From Thermomicrobiales bacterium (GTDB lineage Bacteria > Chloroflexota > Chloroflexia > Thermomicrobiales > UBA6265): a stretch of DNA of 64,000 bases. Positions 1 through 9,480 of the stretch are shown in pieces. The stretch covers positions 86,695-150,694 of the forward strand of contig JAUJOZ010000008.1 of NCBI GenBank assembly GCA_030447415.1. The letters are read 5' to 3'. The position numbers and the translations under genes are program-made. Positions within the stretch are counted from its first letter, which is position 1. Each line of letters begins with the position of its first letter. The notes below the pieces were generated by a model that was given only the letters and a program-made list of their open reading frames with translations, did no database searches and was not told the DNA's origin.

Positions 1-1713
1 CCGGGCCGCATACAGCTGATGGTCGGCGGTCTCTACGAGTTCGGCGGCCTTCGTCCCGTCGGCCGGCGACGTCGCCACTCCGAACGTCACCGCGACGCGT
101 TGCAAGAGCGGCGACGCAACAGAGCGCCGGCGAAGCGCCCGGCGCACGCGAAGGCCGGCGGCCCGTGCTTGCTCGGCATCAGCGTGGGGCATCACCAGGG
201 CGGACTCATCGCCGCCGTACCGAGCAACGAGATCGGCCGACCGGACGCTCCCCTTGAGCAGCCGTGCGAACTGGCGCAGGAGCGCATCGCCGGCGAGATG
301 GCCCTGCGTGTCATTGATGAGCTTGAGTCCCTCAATATCGAACAGCACGACGCTCACCGGCGGGCCGTTTCCCTCGGCTCGCGCCAACGCTTCCTTCAGC
401 GCCCCGTAGAAGACCCGGTGGTTTGACAGTCGCGTGAGCGCGTCGGTCCCGGCCGCCCGCTTCAGCTCCTCGTGCTGAAGCGCGACAGCGAGGGCTGGCG
501 CTAACCGTTGGATGACTTGGGCGAGCGCACGTTCCTCGGCCGCGGTGAACGGCGGGGAGTCGCTCTGGTTCCGACGCAGCACCACCACGCCGAGGAGCCG
601 ATCGTCCCACGCCACCGGTGCGGCGATTTCCGCGACTGCCGTCCCCGGGCCAACAACGGTCCGCGGCTGACGCGCGCTTCCACTGGCCGGGTGCGCCCCG
701 GGCCGGCGCACTGAGCTGTGATTTGAGGATGGATGGCCGTTCCCACGCTGGTGCGGGTGTCCGACGGTCCACCCGCTTGGTGGGTCGCTTCCATCTCGAA
801 CGAGGGCGTTGGACTCCGAGGTCGAGAGCTCGATCGTGCACGACGCATCAGGTGTCAGGCGAGCGATCTCGGCGGTCACGGTCTCTAAGTAGGCCGGTAG
901 ATTCGGGATCATGGCGACGTGACGCCCGATTGCGTTGATCACCTCCAACGTGCGCGCGCCCAACTCGTCAACCCAGCCGCTGAGCGGAACCCCTGTCGTT
1001 TTCCGTGTCGCCGCGTCAGTGGAGTCCGCGACATGGCCCACACGGAGCGAACCCTCCGGCTCGATACCCAGCAGTCCGAGGAGCGCTCTCACCGTCTCCT
1101 CTACTGCGGCGCGCTCGAAATCCGCTTGGGTCTCCACGGCGAGCGCTCGTCCAGCGGCGATCGATGCGAGCTCTGCCAGGTGGGACACCGCATCGGCGAG
1201 GGCACCGTCCAGATCCGATGCGGTGTCAAGCACAATGAAGATACTCGACGCACCGAGGTTGGGGGACAGGCGGGCTGCCGCCCCACCACCGACGCCGAGC
1301 GCCTCCAGCACCCGACGGACCTCGCCGCTGAGGTGCTCAACCCGAAAGGAGCACAGACCGTCGTCGCTGGCTCGAAGGAGCGCCTCGATGATGTCGCCGT
1401 CTGGGTCCAGGAGACGTGCGAAGGGTTCACCGAGGCGGCCGGCACTCAACCGCCAAACGCCACCGGTGCTGCCCGTCAAGCTGGCAACGGCACCGTCTCC
1501 AAGCCGCGCCCCCGCCTCCGCAAGGGCGCGGCATACCTCACGGGGGCCGGTGGCGGCAAGGAGCGCCCAGACGGCTGCCGGGCCAGCCACCGCGTCACGG
1601 TCGCGGGACGAGGCCTGCCAATACGGTGTCGGCTCGTGGGAGATCACGGTCGCAGGGAAAGAGTGGGCGGACGGCGCATCGGTGGAGTCCAAGACGAGTT
1701 GCGGATCGGCCAC
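1..1713 (-). CDS. GAF-GGDEF diguanylate cyclase-like protein (C-terminus runs off the window)
   Basis: The reverse-strand frame is open for 571 codons from a GTG at 1713 to the window edge. GGAGTGAGG lies about 10 nt before the GTG. The N-terminal half (about residues 1-260) is a poorly conserved sensory region. It is followed by a GAF-like segment (about 290-440) and a GGDEF domain that opens with DALTRLSNHR. The domain carries VLFDIEGLKLINDTQGHLAGD, an RSAD I-site five residues before the A-site, and ends near ADHQLYAAR. The A-site reads RYGGDES, with Ser where Phe is usual, so activity is uncertain. GGDEF proteins make cyclic di-GMP from two GTP. The gene is divergent from the leucine-catabolism operon. 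Only the last few residues are missing. Confidence 0.85.
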   Translation of the reverse strand, partial: MADPQLVLDSTDAPSAHSFPATVISHEPTPYWQASSRDRDAVAGPAAVWALLAATGPREVCRALAEAGARLGDGAVASLTGSTGGVWRLSAGRLGEPFARLLDPDGDIIEALLRASDDGLCSFRVEHLSGEVRRVLEALGVGGGAAARLSPNLGASSIFIVLDTASDLDGALADAVSHLAELASIAAGRALAVETQADFERAAVEETVRALLGLLGIEPEGSLRVGHVADSTDAATRKTTGVPLSGWVDELGARTLEVINAIGRHVAMIPNLPAYLETVTAEIARLTPDASCTIELSTSESNALVRDGSDPPSGWTVGHPHQRGNGHPSSNHSSVRRPGAHPASGSARQPRTVVGPGTAVAEIAAPVAWDDRLLGVVVLRRNQSDSPPFTAAEERALAQVIQRLAPALAVALQHEELKRAAGTDALTRLSNHRVFYGALKEALARAEGNGPPVSVVLFDIEGLKLINDTQGHLAGDALLRQFARLLKGSVRSADLVARYGGDESALVMPHADAEQARAAGLRVRRALRRRSVASPLLQRVAVTFGVATSPADGTKAAELVETADHQLYAAR

Positions 1714-1880
1714 GACCTCACTCCGAGGGACGGCCCTGGAACATGGCAGGGCTGCCGGCACTGGTCCTCGCCGCCCGATGTCGATGCTAAGGGAGCATGT
1801 GGTCGGACGGCAATGGGACGTATGTCCTACCTGGTGGAGCGCTCCTGCACTCGCTGCCGGGCGCGGCTGGGCCCGGCTCG

Positions 1881-1886
1881 TATAAT
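1881..1886 (+). promoter_or_regulatory. candidate -10 box of the leucine-catabolism operon
   Basis: A perfect TATAAT lies 54 nt before the ATG of the carboxyltransferase gene, in the divergent gap after the GAF-GGDEF gene. No convincing -35 box is visible at the usual spacing. Confidence 0.45.
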
Positions 1887-1939
1887 GACCGCCCCGCACG
1901 AGGACGTGTGGCGCCGAAGCGAGGCGAAAGGCGTGCGCA

Positions 1940-3556
1940 ATGGCGGTGGCCAGTCAGGCACCTGAGGCGATGCAGGCCCTCGCCGGAGTCGGCGAGCACC
2001 GGACAGTCCATGAGGCCGCAATCGCTGAACTGCGCGACCGACTGGCGCGTGCGGCGGCCGGCGGGGGCGAGGAAGCTCAGGCCAAGCAGCGAGCGCGCGG
2101 CAAGCTTGCCGTGCGGGAGCGAATTGACCGAGTGCTCGACCCCGCGTCTCCCTTTCTAGAGCTTTCCCCGCTCGCGGCCGACGGACTCTACGACGGTGCC
2201 GCTCCGGGCGCCGGTATCGTCACGGGGATCGGTCGCATCGGCGGGCGTGAGGTCGTGGTCGTCGCCAACGACCCGACTGTCAAGGGCGGCACCTATTTCC
2301 CTTTGACGGTGAAAAAGCACCTTCGGGCGCAGGAGATCGCCGAGGCGAATCATCTGCCGTGCCTCTACTTCGTCGACTCGGGCGGGGCGTTTCTCCCGCT
2401 CCAAAGCGAGGTGTTCCCCGACCGCGACCACTTCGGTCGAATCTTCCGCAACCAGGCTCTGCTGTCGGCGAAAGGACTCCGCCAGGTGGCGATTGTCCTC
2501 GGCTCATGCACCGCCGGTGGCGCCTACGTGCCGGCGATGTGCGACGAGGCGGTGATCGTGCGCGGGGCCGGCACCATCTTCCTCGCGGGACCGCCTCTAG
2601 TGAAGGCGGCGACCGGCGAGGAGGTCTCGGCCGAGGAACTTGGGGGCGCCGACGTCCACGGTCGAATCAGCGGCGTGGTTGACTACATCGCCGACGACGA
2701 GCCGGCCGCTCTAGCGCTCGCCCGCGACCTCATGAGCGCCCCACGGCCAGCCCCGCCGCCTACGCCGTGGCAGCGCGAGCCGATCACCGAACCGGTCGAG
2801 GACCCCGACGAGCTACTTGATATCGTCCCGCCTGACCCGCGCAGGCCATATGACGTGCGCCAGCTGCTAACGCGGGTCCTGGACGGCAGCCGGCTACGGG
2901 AGTTCAAAGCCGACTACGGCGCGACGCTTGTCTGCGGATTCGGGCACCTTTACGGCATACCGGTCGGCATCCTGGCAAACAACGGCGTCCTCTTCCCCGA
3001 CTCGGCTCGCAAGGGTGCCCATTTTGTGATGCTCTGCGCCCAGCAGCGGGTACCGCTCCTCTTCTTCCAGAACATCACTGGCTTCATCGTTGGGCGCCGC
3101 TATGAGCACGAGGGAGTCGCGCGCGACGGCGCGAAGATGGTCGCCGCCGTAGCGGCCGCGCAGGTCCCGAAGCTAACGCTCATGATTGGAGCCAGCTATG
3201 GTGCTGGCAACTACGCTATGTGCGGCCGCGCCTACGACCCGCGGTTCGTCTTCTCCTGGCCGAGTCACCGCATCGCCGTGATGGGCGGCGAGCAGGCGGC
3301 CGGCGTCCTCGCGACCATCCGGGAGCAGAGCGCACGGGGACGGGGCGAAAACCTCGACGAGGCGACCGTCGCTGCCATGCGCGCCGACGTCGCCGCTCGG
3401 TACGAGGAGGAAACGAGCCCGTACTACGCGACCGCCCGTCTCTGGGATGACGGTATCATCGACCCGCGCCAGACCCGGCAGGTTCTTGGTCTCGCCCTCG
3501 CCACGTCCCTCAACGCACCGATCCCGCCGACCGACTACGGCGTGTTGCGCATGTGA
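1940..3556 (+). CDS. liuB: methylcrotonyl-CoA carboxylase, carboxyltransferase (beta) subunit
   Basis: This 538-residue protein is a biotin-dependent acyl-CoA carboxyltransferase. It moves carboxyl from carboxybiotin to an acyl-CoA, here most likely 3-methylcrotonyl-CoA in leucine breakdown. Two crotonase-like halves are seen (about residues 40-285 and 295-535). Motifs typical of the methylcrotonyl type include [37 protein letters not shown] and [14 protein letters not shown], with GGEQAAGVL in the second half. A propionyl-CoA enzyme usually has different motifs, and the neighbours (hydratase, biotin carboxylase, HMG-CoA lyase) support the methylcrotonyl assignment. It is first in the operon. 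AAAGG sits a few bases before the ATG at 1940. Confidence 0.9.
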   Translation: MAVASQAPEAMQALAGVGEHRTVHEAAIAELRDRLARAAAGGGEEAQAKQRARGKLAVRERIDRVLDPASPFLELSPLAADGLYDGAAPGAGIVTGIGRIGGREVVVVANDPTVKGGTYFPLTVKKHLRAQEIAEANHLPCLYFVDSGGAFLPLQSEVFPDRDHFGRIFRNQALLSAKGLRQVAIVLGSCTAGGAYVPAMCDEAVIVRGAGTIFLAGPPLVKAATGEEVSAEELGGADVHGRISGVVDYIADDEPAALALARDLMSAPRPAPPPTPWQREPITEPVEDPDELLDIVPPDPRRPYDVRQLLTRVLDGSRLREFKADYGATLVCGFGHLYGIPVGILANNGVLFPDSARKGAHFVMLCAQQRVPLLFFQNITGFIVGRRYEHEGVARDGAKMVAAVAAAQVPKLTLMIGASYGAGNYAMCGRAYDPRFVFSWPSHRIAVMGGEQAAGVLATIREQSARGRGENLDEATVAAMRADVAARYEEETSPYYATARLWDDGIIDPRQTRQVLGLALATSLNAPIPPTDYGVLRM

Positions 3557-3719
3557 TCGCGCTCGGGCTACGCTGCGCCGGGTCTTGGTCGATCCATCCC
3601 CCGCTCCAACGGGCTAGGAGCGCGCCCGACTGCGCTGCCACCGCGCACGTCGCGTATACGGGCGTCGTTTGCCACCCTCCTCTTGGGGCGACGCCGGCGA
3701 CGTTTGCCGAGGAGCGCCC

Positions 3720-4529
3720 ATGACCCAAAACGTACGGACGGTGGGCCTGACCATCGTCCAGGACGGCCCGGTTCTTCGTCTGTCCCTTGACCGGCCTCAG
3801 CGCCGAAACGCCCTTGCTCGCTCGCTCGTCACCGCCCTGACCGACGCGTTCTCGGCCGTCGGACAGGGCGGCAAGACGCGCGTCGTTGTGCTGGCCGGCG
3901 AGGGGCCGGTCTTCTGCGCGGGTGCTGACCTGACGGAGTTCGCCGAGGCTGGGAATTCCGAACGCTTGCGCGCGGACGGCGAGGGCTTGAGCTATCTTCT
4001 TGCGGCGATGACCGCGTGCCCGGTCCCGATTGTGGTCCGAGTCCACGGCGCTGCGTACGGAGGTGGAGTCGGCCTCGTCTGCGCCGGCGACGTGGCGGTG
4101 GCCGAGACCGGAACGCAGTTCTCGCTGAGCGAAGCGCGGCTCGGGCTCGTTCCCGCCGTCATCGGACCGTACGTCGTGGCGGCGCTCGGCCAACGGGAAG
4201 CGAAAGCGCGGATGCTCCTGACGGCGCCGTTCGGTGTCGAAGAGGCGCATCGCGTCGGGCTCGTTCACCAAGTGGTGGCGTCAACGGAACTCGACGGCGC
4301 GGTCGAGGGCCTCGTCACTCATCTGCTTCATGGAGCGCCGGGTGCCCTCGCGGCGATCAAGCGGCTCGTGCCGGACGTGGCGGGGCGGCCGCCGAGCGAG
4401 GTCCGCGGCCAGTTGATGGACCTGCTTGCGGAGCGGCGAGCGAGTGCGGAGGGCCAGGAGGGAATGGCTGCCTTCGTCGCCAAGCGGCCGCCCGCCTGGG
4501 CCCCAGTCCCACCGGACCCGGCCTCATGA
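3720..4529 (+). CDS. liuC: enoyl-CoA hydratase family protein, probable methylglutaconyl-CoA hydratase
   Basis: A crotonase-fold protein of 269 residues. It has the CoA/oxyanion segments GPVFCAGADL and HGAAYGGGVGLVCAGD, and a catalytic-type Glu in SLSEARLGLVPA. Its place between the carboxylase subunits and HMG-CoA lyase suggests it hydrates 3-methylglutaconyl-CoA to HMG-CoA, but substrate cannot be read from sequence. The frame is open further upstream. The ATG at 3720 is preferred because GAGGAG lies at 3709-3714 and the alignment-like crotonase start follows at once. Its stop overlaps the next start as ATGA. Confidence 0.82.
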   Translation: MTQNVRTVGLTIVQDGPVLRLSLDRPQRRNALARSLVTALTDAFSAVGQGGKTRVVVLAGEGPVFCAGADLTEFAEAGNSERLRADGEGLSYLLAAMTACPVPIVVRVHGAAYGGGVGLVCAGDVAVAETGTQFSLSEARLGLVPAVIGPYVVAALGQREAKARMLLTAPFGVEEAHRVGLVHQVVASTELDGAVEGLVTHLLHGAPGALAAIKRLVPDVAGRPPSEVRGQLMDLLAERRASAEGQEGMAAFVAKRPPAWAPVPPDPAS

Positions 4530-6508
4530 CCGAGTCCCTGCGGGGCCGGCGGGTGGCGATTGCCAACCGGGCCGAGATCGCCGTCCGTATCGCCACGACC
4601 TGCCGTCGCCTTGACATGATTCCGGTGCTCCTCGCGGGCGAACCCGACCTCGATGGGTACGCGGCTCGGAGCATCGGGCTGGTCGAACCCCTGGGCTCGG
4701 CTGGATCCGAGATGGACGTCGCTCGTGTGGTCGCGGCAGCGCGTCGTGTGGAAGCGGACTTGCTTCATCCGGGGTACGGATTCCTGAGTGAGCGCGCCGA
4801 GTTGTCTGCGGCGTGCGACGACGCGGGCATCTGCTTCGTTGGTCCGTCATCCACCACCCTTGAACTTTGTGGCGACAAGCTTCAAACCCGTCTCGCCGCG
4901 CAGCGGGCGGGCGTGCCGCTGCTTCCGGCTAGCCCACCGCTGGGCGATGAGCCAACCGCCTGGCACGCCGCCGCCGAGGACGTCGGCTACCCACTTCTGG
5001 TAAAACCGGCCGCCGCCGGAGGCGGCCGGGGGATGCGTCGAGTGGTCGGCCCGGCGGCGCTCGTCGATGCGATTGCCGCCGCTCGTCGCGAGGGTGGCGA
5101 GTCGGGCGCGGGGGATGTCGTCTACCTTGAGCGCGAGCTCGCCGAGCCGCGTCATGTCGAGGTGCAGTTAGCGGGCGACGGGTTCGATGCCGTGGTCCTC
5201 GGCGACCGTGACTGTTCCTTGCAGCGACGGCATCAGAAGGTGGTCGAAGAGGCGCCCGCGCCGGGGCTCTCGCCGGAGACCCGAGCCGCGCTTCACACCC
5301 ACGCTGTTGCGGTCGCTCGTGCAGTTGGGCTGCGCGGCGTCGCTACCTGCGAGTTTCTTCTCGGCGGGGATGGGCTCCTTGCCTTCCTGGAGGTGAACCC
5401 GCGCCTCCAGGTCGAACACCCGGTCACTGAGGTGGTTACCGGGTTGGACTTGGTCGAGTGGCAGTTCCGCCTGGCCACGGGTGAGGGCGTGAGGGGCTTG
5501 CGAGGGCCCGCCCCGAGGGGGCACGCCATCGAAGCGCGGGTTTACGCTGAAGATCCGGCGGCAGGCTTCCTGCCAAGCCCGGGCAGGCTGGCGACCGTGG
5601 TGTGGCCGACCCGACCCGACCTTCGCGTCGACGCCGGGTACGCCTTGGGCGACACGGTGCCGACCGCGTACGATCCACTGATTGCCAAGTTCATCGGCCA
5701 CGGAGCCGATCGCGACGCCGCCAGCGCCGCCCTCAGCGCCGGGCTACGAGAGGTGGTCGTCGCCGGCGTCACGACCAACGTCGCCTGGTTGCTCTCCGCC
5801 CTCGCGCAGCCCGAGGTTGCCGGCGGTCGGGTGACCACGGCGACGGCGACGCGCGTCCCTCTCCCCGAGCCACCCCGTGCCTTCGCCATCGCGGCGGCCG
5901 TGGCCCGGGCCCTCGACCGACCGCCGACGGCCGACCCCTGGATGGCTGTCGGCCCCTTTCGCGTGTCCGGCGAGACCGCACTCCTCTTCCACGGCGACGA
6001 TTGGGAGGAGCGCGCCGTCGTCTGGAAAGGCCCTGGCGGGTGGATGCTTCGCATCGACGGAGCCGAAGGTCATCTCCGCTGGTGGCGCGATGTGGCCGAT
6101 GTCTGGACGGTGACGTTCGGAAGGGTCGTGGCGCGGGCCGCTGTCATCGAGAACAGCGGCGTGCTCGACGTCGCGAGCGGCGGCGGTCGATGGCGTTTCC
6201 GCCCCGGGGCGATGCCCGCCCGGTCCGCGCAACGGGCTTCACTCGCGGGCGACGGCCGGATCCGGGCGCCGTTGCCAGGAAAGGTCCTTCGCGTCGATGT
6301 CGCCGAAGGCGACCATGTCGTCGCCGGTGCCTCCCTGGTAACGCTCAGTGCGATGAAAATCGAGCTCGGGTGCTCGGCACCCGCCGCTGGCACAGTGGGT
6401 CGTGTCCGGTGTACACCTGGCCAGTTGGTAGACGCCGGAGAGGTGCTCGTCGAGATGGCTCTGGACGGCATGGCGCAGCTCGGCACGACGGAGGGCACGG
6501 CCTCGTGA
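4526..6508 (+). CDS. liuD: methylcrotonyl-CoA carboxylase, biotin carboxylase/BCCP (alpha) subunit
   Basis: This 660-residue protein carboxylates biotin with ATP and bicarbonate and carries the biotin. The biotin carboxylase part (about residues 5-450) shows VAIANRAEIAVRI, LLHPGYGFLSE, an ATP-grasp Gly-rich loop (KPAAAGGGRGMRRV), the QRRHQKVVEEAPAP segment and the catalytic RLQVEHPVTE. The usual Thr of MNTRLQVEH is Pro here (VNPRLQVEH). A linker follows and then a C-terminal biotinyl domain with the biotinylation motif SAMKIE (Lys 611). The start is the ATG in the ATGA overlap with the hydratase. The open frame reaches further upstream, but that part is antisense-like shadow over the hydratase. 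Confidence 0.9.
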   Translation: MTESLRGRRVAIANRAEIAVRIATTCRRLDMIPVLLAGEPDLDGYAARSIGLVEPLGSAGSEMDVARVVAAARRVEADLLHPGYGFLSERAELSAACDDAGICFVGPSSTTLELCGDKLQTRLAAQRAGVPLLPASPPLGDEPTAWHAAAEDVGYPLLVKPAAAGGGRGMRRVVGPAALVDAIAAARREGGESGAGDVVYLERELAEPRHVEVQLAGDGFDAVVLGDRDCSLQRRHQKVVEEAPAPGLSPETRAALHTHAVAVARAVGLRGVATCEFLLGGDGLLAFLEVNPRLQVEHPVTEVVTGLDLVEWQFRLATGEGVRGLRGPAPRGHAIEARVYAEDPAAGFLPSPGRLATVVWPTRPDLRVDAGYALGDTVPTAYDPLIAKFIGHGADRDAASAALSAGLREVVVAGVTTNVAWLLSALAQPEVAGGRVTTATATRVPLPEPPRAFAIAAAVARALDRPPTADPWMAVGPFRVSGETALLFHGDDWEERAVVWKGPGGWMLRIDGAEGHLRWWRDVADVWTVTFGRVVARAAVIENSGVLDVASGGGRWRFRPGAMPARSAQRASLAGDGRIRAPLPGKVLRVDVAEGDHVVAGASLVTLSAMKIELGCSAPAAGTVGRVRCTPGQLVDAGEVLVEMALDGMAQLGTTEGTAS

Positions 6509-7386
6509 CGGGAGGCGTGGAGCGGCCCCCACCTCGGGTGACGGTGGTGGAGGTAGGTCCAAGGGACGGGCTCCAGAACGAGCCGGGCCGGGTGCCCACC
6601 GCGGCGAAGGTGTCCTTTGTCGAGGCACTCGCCGGCGCCGGCTTGCGGGTCGTTGAGGCCACCAGCTTTGTCAGCCCGAAGGCGGTGCCGCAGCTGGCCG
6701 ACGCCGACGAGGTGATGCGCTCCCTCCGGCGCCGGCCGGACGTTCGCTATCCTGTCCTCGTCCCCAACGAACGCGGGCTGGAGCGGGCTCTCGCGGCCGG
6801 TGCCGACGCCGTGGCGCTCTTCACCGCGGCCACCGAAGCGTTCGCTGAGGCGAACGTCCGTGCCTCCATCGCCGAAACGTTCGAGCGCTTCCGCCCGGTC
6901 GCCATGCGAGCGCGCACCGACGGCCTCTGGCTCCGCGGGTACGTGTCGGTCGCCTTCGACTGTCCCTACAGCGGGCGGGTGGCACCGGAGTCGGCCCGCG
7001 ACGTCGCTCTCCGCCTCTTCGACCTCGGCTGCGACGAGGTCTCGCTCGCGGACACCATTGGCACCGCCACGCCGGGCGACGTGGCGCGGCTCCTTGACGT
7101 GGCGCTGCGCGACCTCCCAGGGAACCGGCTTGCCCTGCACTTCCACGACACGGGCGGGCGGGCGCTCGACAACGTGGCGATCGGGCTCGACCACGGGATC
7201 GCGATCTACGACAGCGCGGCCGGCGGGCTCGGCGGCTGCCCGTTCGCGCCCGGCGCCCCCGGTAACCTCGCGACCGAGACACTCCTCGCGTGTCTGGCAG
7301 GGCGGGGGATCGAGACGGGAGTCGACCGGCTGGCCGTTGAGCATGCGGTCGCGGGACTCCGCGACGCGATCGCGAGCGCCGCGTAA
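6505..7386 (+). CDS. liuE: hydroxymethylglutaryl-CoA lyase
   Basis: This 293-residue TIM-barrel enzyme cleaves HMG-CoA to acetoacetate and acetyl-CoA, the last step of leucine catabolism. It shows the family opening VEVGPRDGLQNE, the metal-site HFHDTGGRALDN, and the C-terminal signature GLGGCPFAPGAPGN with its catalytic Cys. The start is taken as the GTG overlapping the preceding stop (GTGA, 6505-6508). A GTG at 6517 is a possible alternative. It completes the four-step carboxylase-hydratase-lyase set. No isovaleryl-CoA dehydrogenase is in view. Confidence 0.9.
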   Translation: MTGGVERPPPRVTVVEVGPRDGLQNEPGRVPTAAKVSFVEALAGAGLRVVEATSFVSPKAVPQLADADEVMRSLRRRPDVRYPVLVPNERGLERALAAGADAVALFTAATEAFAEANVRASIAETFERFRPVAMRARTDGLWLRGYVSVAFDCPYSGRVAPESARDVALRLFDLGCDEVSLADTIGTATPGDVARLLDVALRDLPGNRLALHFHDTGGRALDNVAIGLDHGIAIYDSAAGGLGGCPFAPGAPGNLATETLLACLAGRGIETGVDRLAVEHAVAGLRDAIASAA

Positions 7387-8189
7387 TGGGGTATTGGCTG
7401 GTGGTGGCGATGCTCGCTTGCGCGATCGCGGCGGTGATCCTGGCTCTTGCGGCCGATGAGGCGGGTAGCCATCCTCGACGAAGGGTCCGACGCGTGGGCG
7501 ATCCGCTTGTCTGGGCCGCGCTTGGCGCCTCCGACACCACGGGCCACGGCACGCCAAATCCCGCCCGCGACAGCTGGGCCGCCCGCCTCGCCGCGGTGCT
7601 GCCGGCAGATGTCGTCATGCACAACTTCGGCGTCAGTGGTAGCTACCTGGCCGACGCCCGTCGAGAGCAGCTGCCACGAGCCCTGACCACCTCGCCGGAC
7701 GTCGTCTCCTGCTGGCTTGTTGTCAACGACCTGCTCGGCGGGGTTCCTCTGTCGGCCTACGAGCGGGACCTGGCGGCTCTGCTCGCTGCGCTTCGCCACG
7801 CTGGCTGCCGAGTGGTGCTCGGGAACGTGCCGGATCTCTCCCGTATACCCGCGCTTGGCGCCATCGCCGATCAGGCCACGCTGCTCAGGCTTTCGGCTGA
7901 GCACTGGAATGCCGCGGTCGCTCGCCTGGCCTTCGCCTTTGGCGCGGAGCTGGTCGACCTATTCGCTGAGGGTGAGGAGTTAACCGGCCGCCCCGACTAT
8001 TTCGGGCCCGACGGCTTCCACCCGAGTCCAGCCGGGCACCAGCGGCTCGCGGCGCTCTTCCGGCCGGTGATCGAACGGGCGCTGGAGGCGGCTCGCGACG
8101 ACAAGCAAACCGCGGAGGAGGAGGCGGACGGAAATCGCCGCGCTGTTGCGCAGTACAGCGATATTGACGGCGATGTGACCGGTTCTTGA
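7386..8189 (+). CDS. SGNH/GDSL-family hydrolase, membrane-anchored or exported
   Basis: A 267-residue protein whose first 23 residues form one hydrophobic segment (signal anchor or signal peptide). The rest fits an SGNH hydrolase: block I is ALGASDTTGHG, a WLVVNDLLGG segment resembles the Asn block, and DGFHPSPAGH near the end supplies the Asp/His pair. Members are esterases, lipases or acyl hydrolases; the substrate is unknown. Its ATG overlaps the HMG-CoA lyase stop by one base (TAATG), so it is translationally coupled to the leucine operon. A long acidic/polar tail follows the catalytic domain. Confidence 0.75.
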   Translation: MGYWLVVAMLACAIAAVILALAADEAGSHPRRRVRRVGDPLVWAALGASDTTGHGTPNPARDSWAARLAAVLPADVVMHNFGVSGSYLADARREQLPRALTTSPDVVSCWLVVNDLLGGVPLSAYERDLAALLAALRHAGCRVVLGNVPDLSRIPALGAIADQATLLRLSAEHWNAAVARLAFAFGAELVDLFAEGEELTGRPDYFGPDGFHPSPAGHQRLAALFRPVIERALEAARDDKQTAEEEADGNRRAVAQYSDIDGDVTGS

Positions 8190-8246
8190 CGGAAGGGTCG
8201 CGACCACTTGCGGCTTCCCACGGCCAAGATCGAAAGGGGGCTACAC

Positions 8247-9305
8247 ATGGAGCAACGTGCCGTCGACTTCTTGAAGCGGTTGCTCGACGCGCCGGGTCCT
8301 TCGGGATACGAGCGGGCGCCTGCTCGCGCTTGGCGTGAGGAAGCTGAAACATTCGCCGACGAGGTCTTCGGCGACGTCACCGGCAACTCGTACGCCCGAG
8401 TCCGCAACGAGGGCGGCCCCAAAGTGCTCATCGCCGGCCACACGGACGAGATCGGCTTCCTCATCACCCACATCGACGAGGAAGGCTTCCTCTGGTTTGA
8501 GCCCGTCGGTGGCTGGGACGATCAGGTCGTGGTCGGACAGCGAATCCGGATCGCCGGCCGCAACGGTGACGTGCCGGGCGTGATAGGCAAGAAGGCGGCG
8601 CACCTCCTGCGCAAGGAGGATCGTGACAAGCCGACGGAGATCCGGGAGATGTGGATCGACATCGGCGCGAAGGACCGGGATGACGCCAAGAGGCGGGTGA
8701 GCGTCGGCGACGCCGCCGTCGTCGATGCCGCGTTCGTCCAGCTCACGGACGATTTCTGCGTCTCTCGAAGCATGGACAATCGCGTTGGCGCCTTCGTCGC
8801 GCTTGAAGCGGCCCGGCTGCTCGCCGTTGATCGGCCGGCGGCAGATGTCTACGCGGTAGCGACGGCACAGGAGGAGATCTCATTCGCCGGCGCGTTCACG
8901 GCCGCGGTTCAGGTCGCTCCGGCGGTGGCGATCGCGCTCGACGTGACGCACGCGACCGACTATCCCGGGGCCGACAAGAAGGCGAACGGCGAGGTGAGGT
9001 TGGGCGGTGGTCCGGTCCTCACCCGTGGCTCCTCGATCAATCCGCTGGTCTTCGAGGGCCTCCGTGCCGCGGGTGAGCGACTCGGGCTGGAATGCCCGGT
9101 TCAGGGTGCTCCGCGCTCCAGCGGCACCGACGCCGACGCCATGATTCGCGCCGGGGCCGGTATGGCGACCGGCCTCGTCTCGATCCCGAACCGCTACATG
9201 CATTCCCCCAACGAGATGGTCAGCCTCAAGGATCTTGAGAATGCCGCCCGACTGGTGGCCGAGTTTGTCCGCACGGTCACCCCGGCGTCCGACTTTCGGC
9301 CCTAG
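8247..9305 (+). CDS. M42 family metallo-aminopeptidase
   Basis: A 352-residue cytosolic aminopeptidase of the M42 (glutamyl aminopeptidase/endoglucanase-like) family, which uses two metal ions and forms large tetrahedral assemblies. Visible metal-site motifs are IAGHTDEIGF, SRSMDNRVGAF, ATAQEEISFAGA, LDVTHATDYPG and RYMHSPNEMV. The ATG at 8247 follows GAAAGGGGG closely and is preferred over a TTG at 8208. It probably follows the leucine operon on the same transcript, 57 nt after the SGNH gene. Confidence 0.88.
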   Translation: MEQRAVDFLKRLLDAPGPSGYERAPARAWREEAETFADEVFGDVTGNSYARVRNEGGPKVLIAGHTDEIGFLITHIDEEGFLWFEPVGGWDDQVVVGQRIRIAGRNGDVPGVIGKKAAHLLRKEDRDKPTEIREMWIDIGAKDRDDAKRRVSVGDAAVVDAAFVQLTDDFCVSRSMDNRVGAFVALEAARLLAVDRPAADVYAVATAQEEISFAGAFTAAVQVAPAVAIALDVTHATDYPGADKKANGEVRLGGGPVLTRGSSINPLVFEGLRAAGERLGLECPVQGAPRSSGTDADAMIRAGAGMATGLVSIPNRYMHSPNEMVSLKDLENAARLVAEFVRTVTPASDFRP

Positions 9306-9480
9306 CTAAGGGCGTCGGCGAGGCGGCCAGGCGGCGAGGAACACCGGTCGGCTACGATGTCCCTGTCTCCCGACACGGCGCTGCACTCTGAGTTCGGTGG
9401 CGTCGGGTTCCGCCCGAGGGGCACGTCACCGCGTGGGAGACGGCTGGTCGGCGGAGCAGATCGGTAGATTCGGCCCCGAC

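Noticed and set aside
919..1965. Long plus-strand frames over the first gene
   Set aside because: They are antisense to the GAF-GGDEF coding frame and have no recognisable domain.
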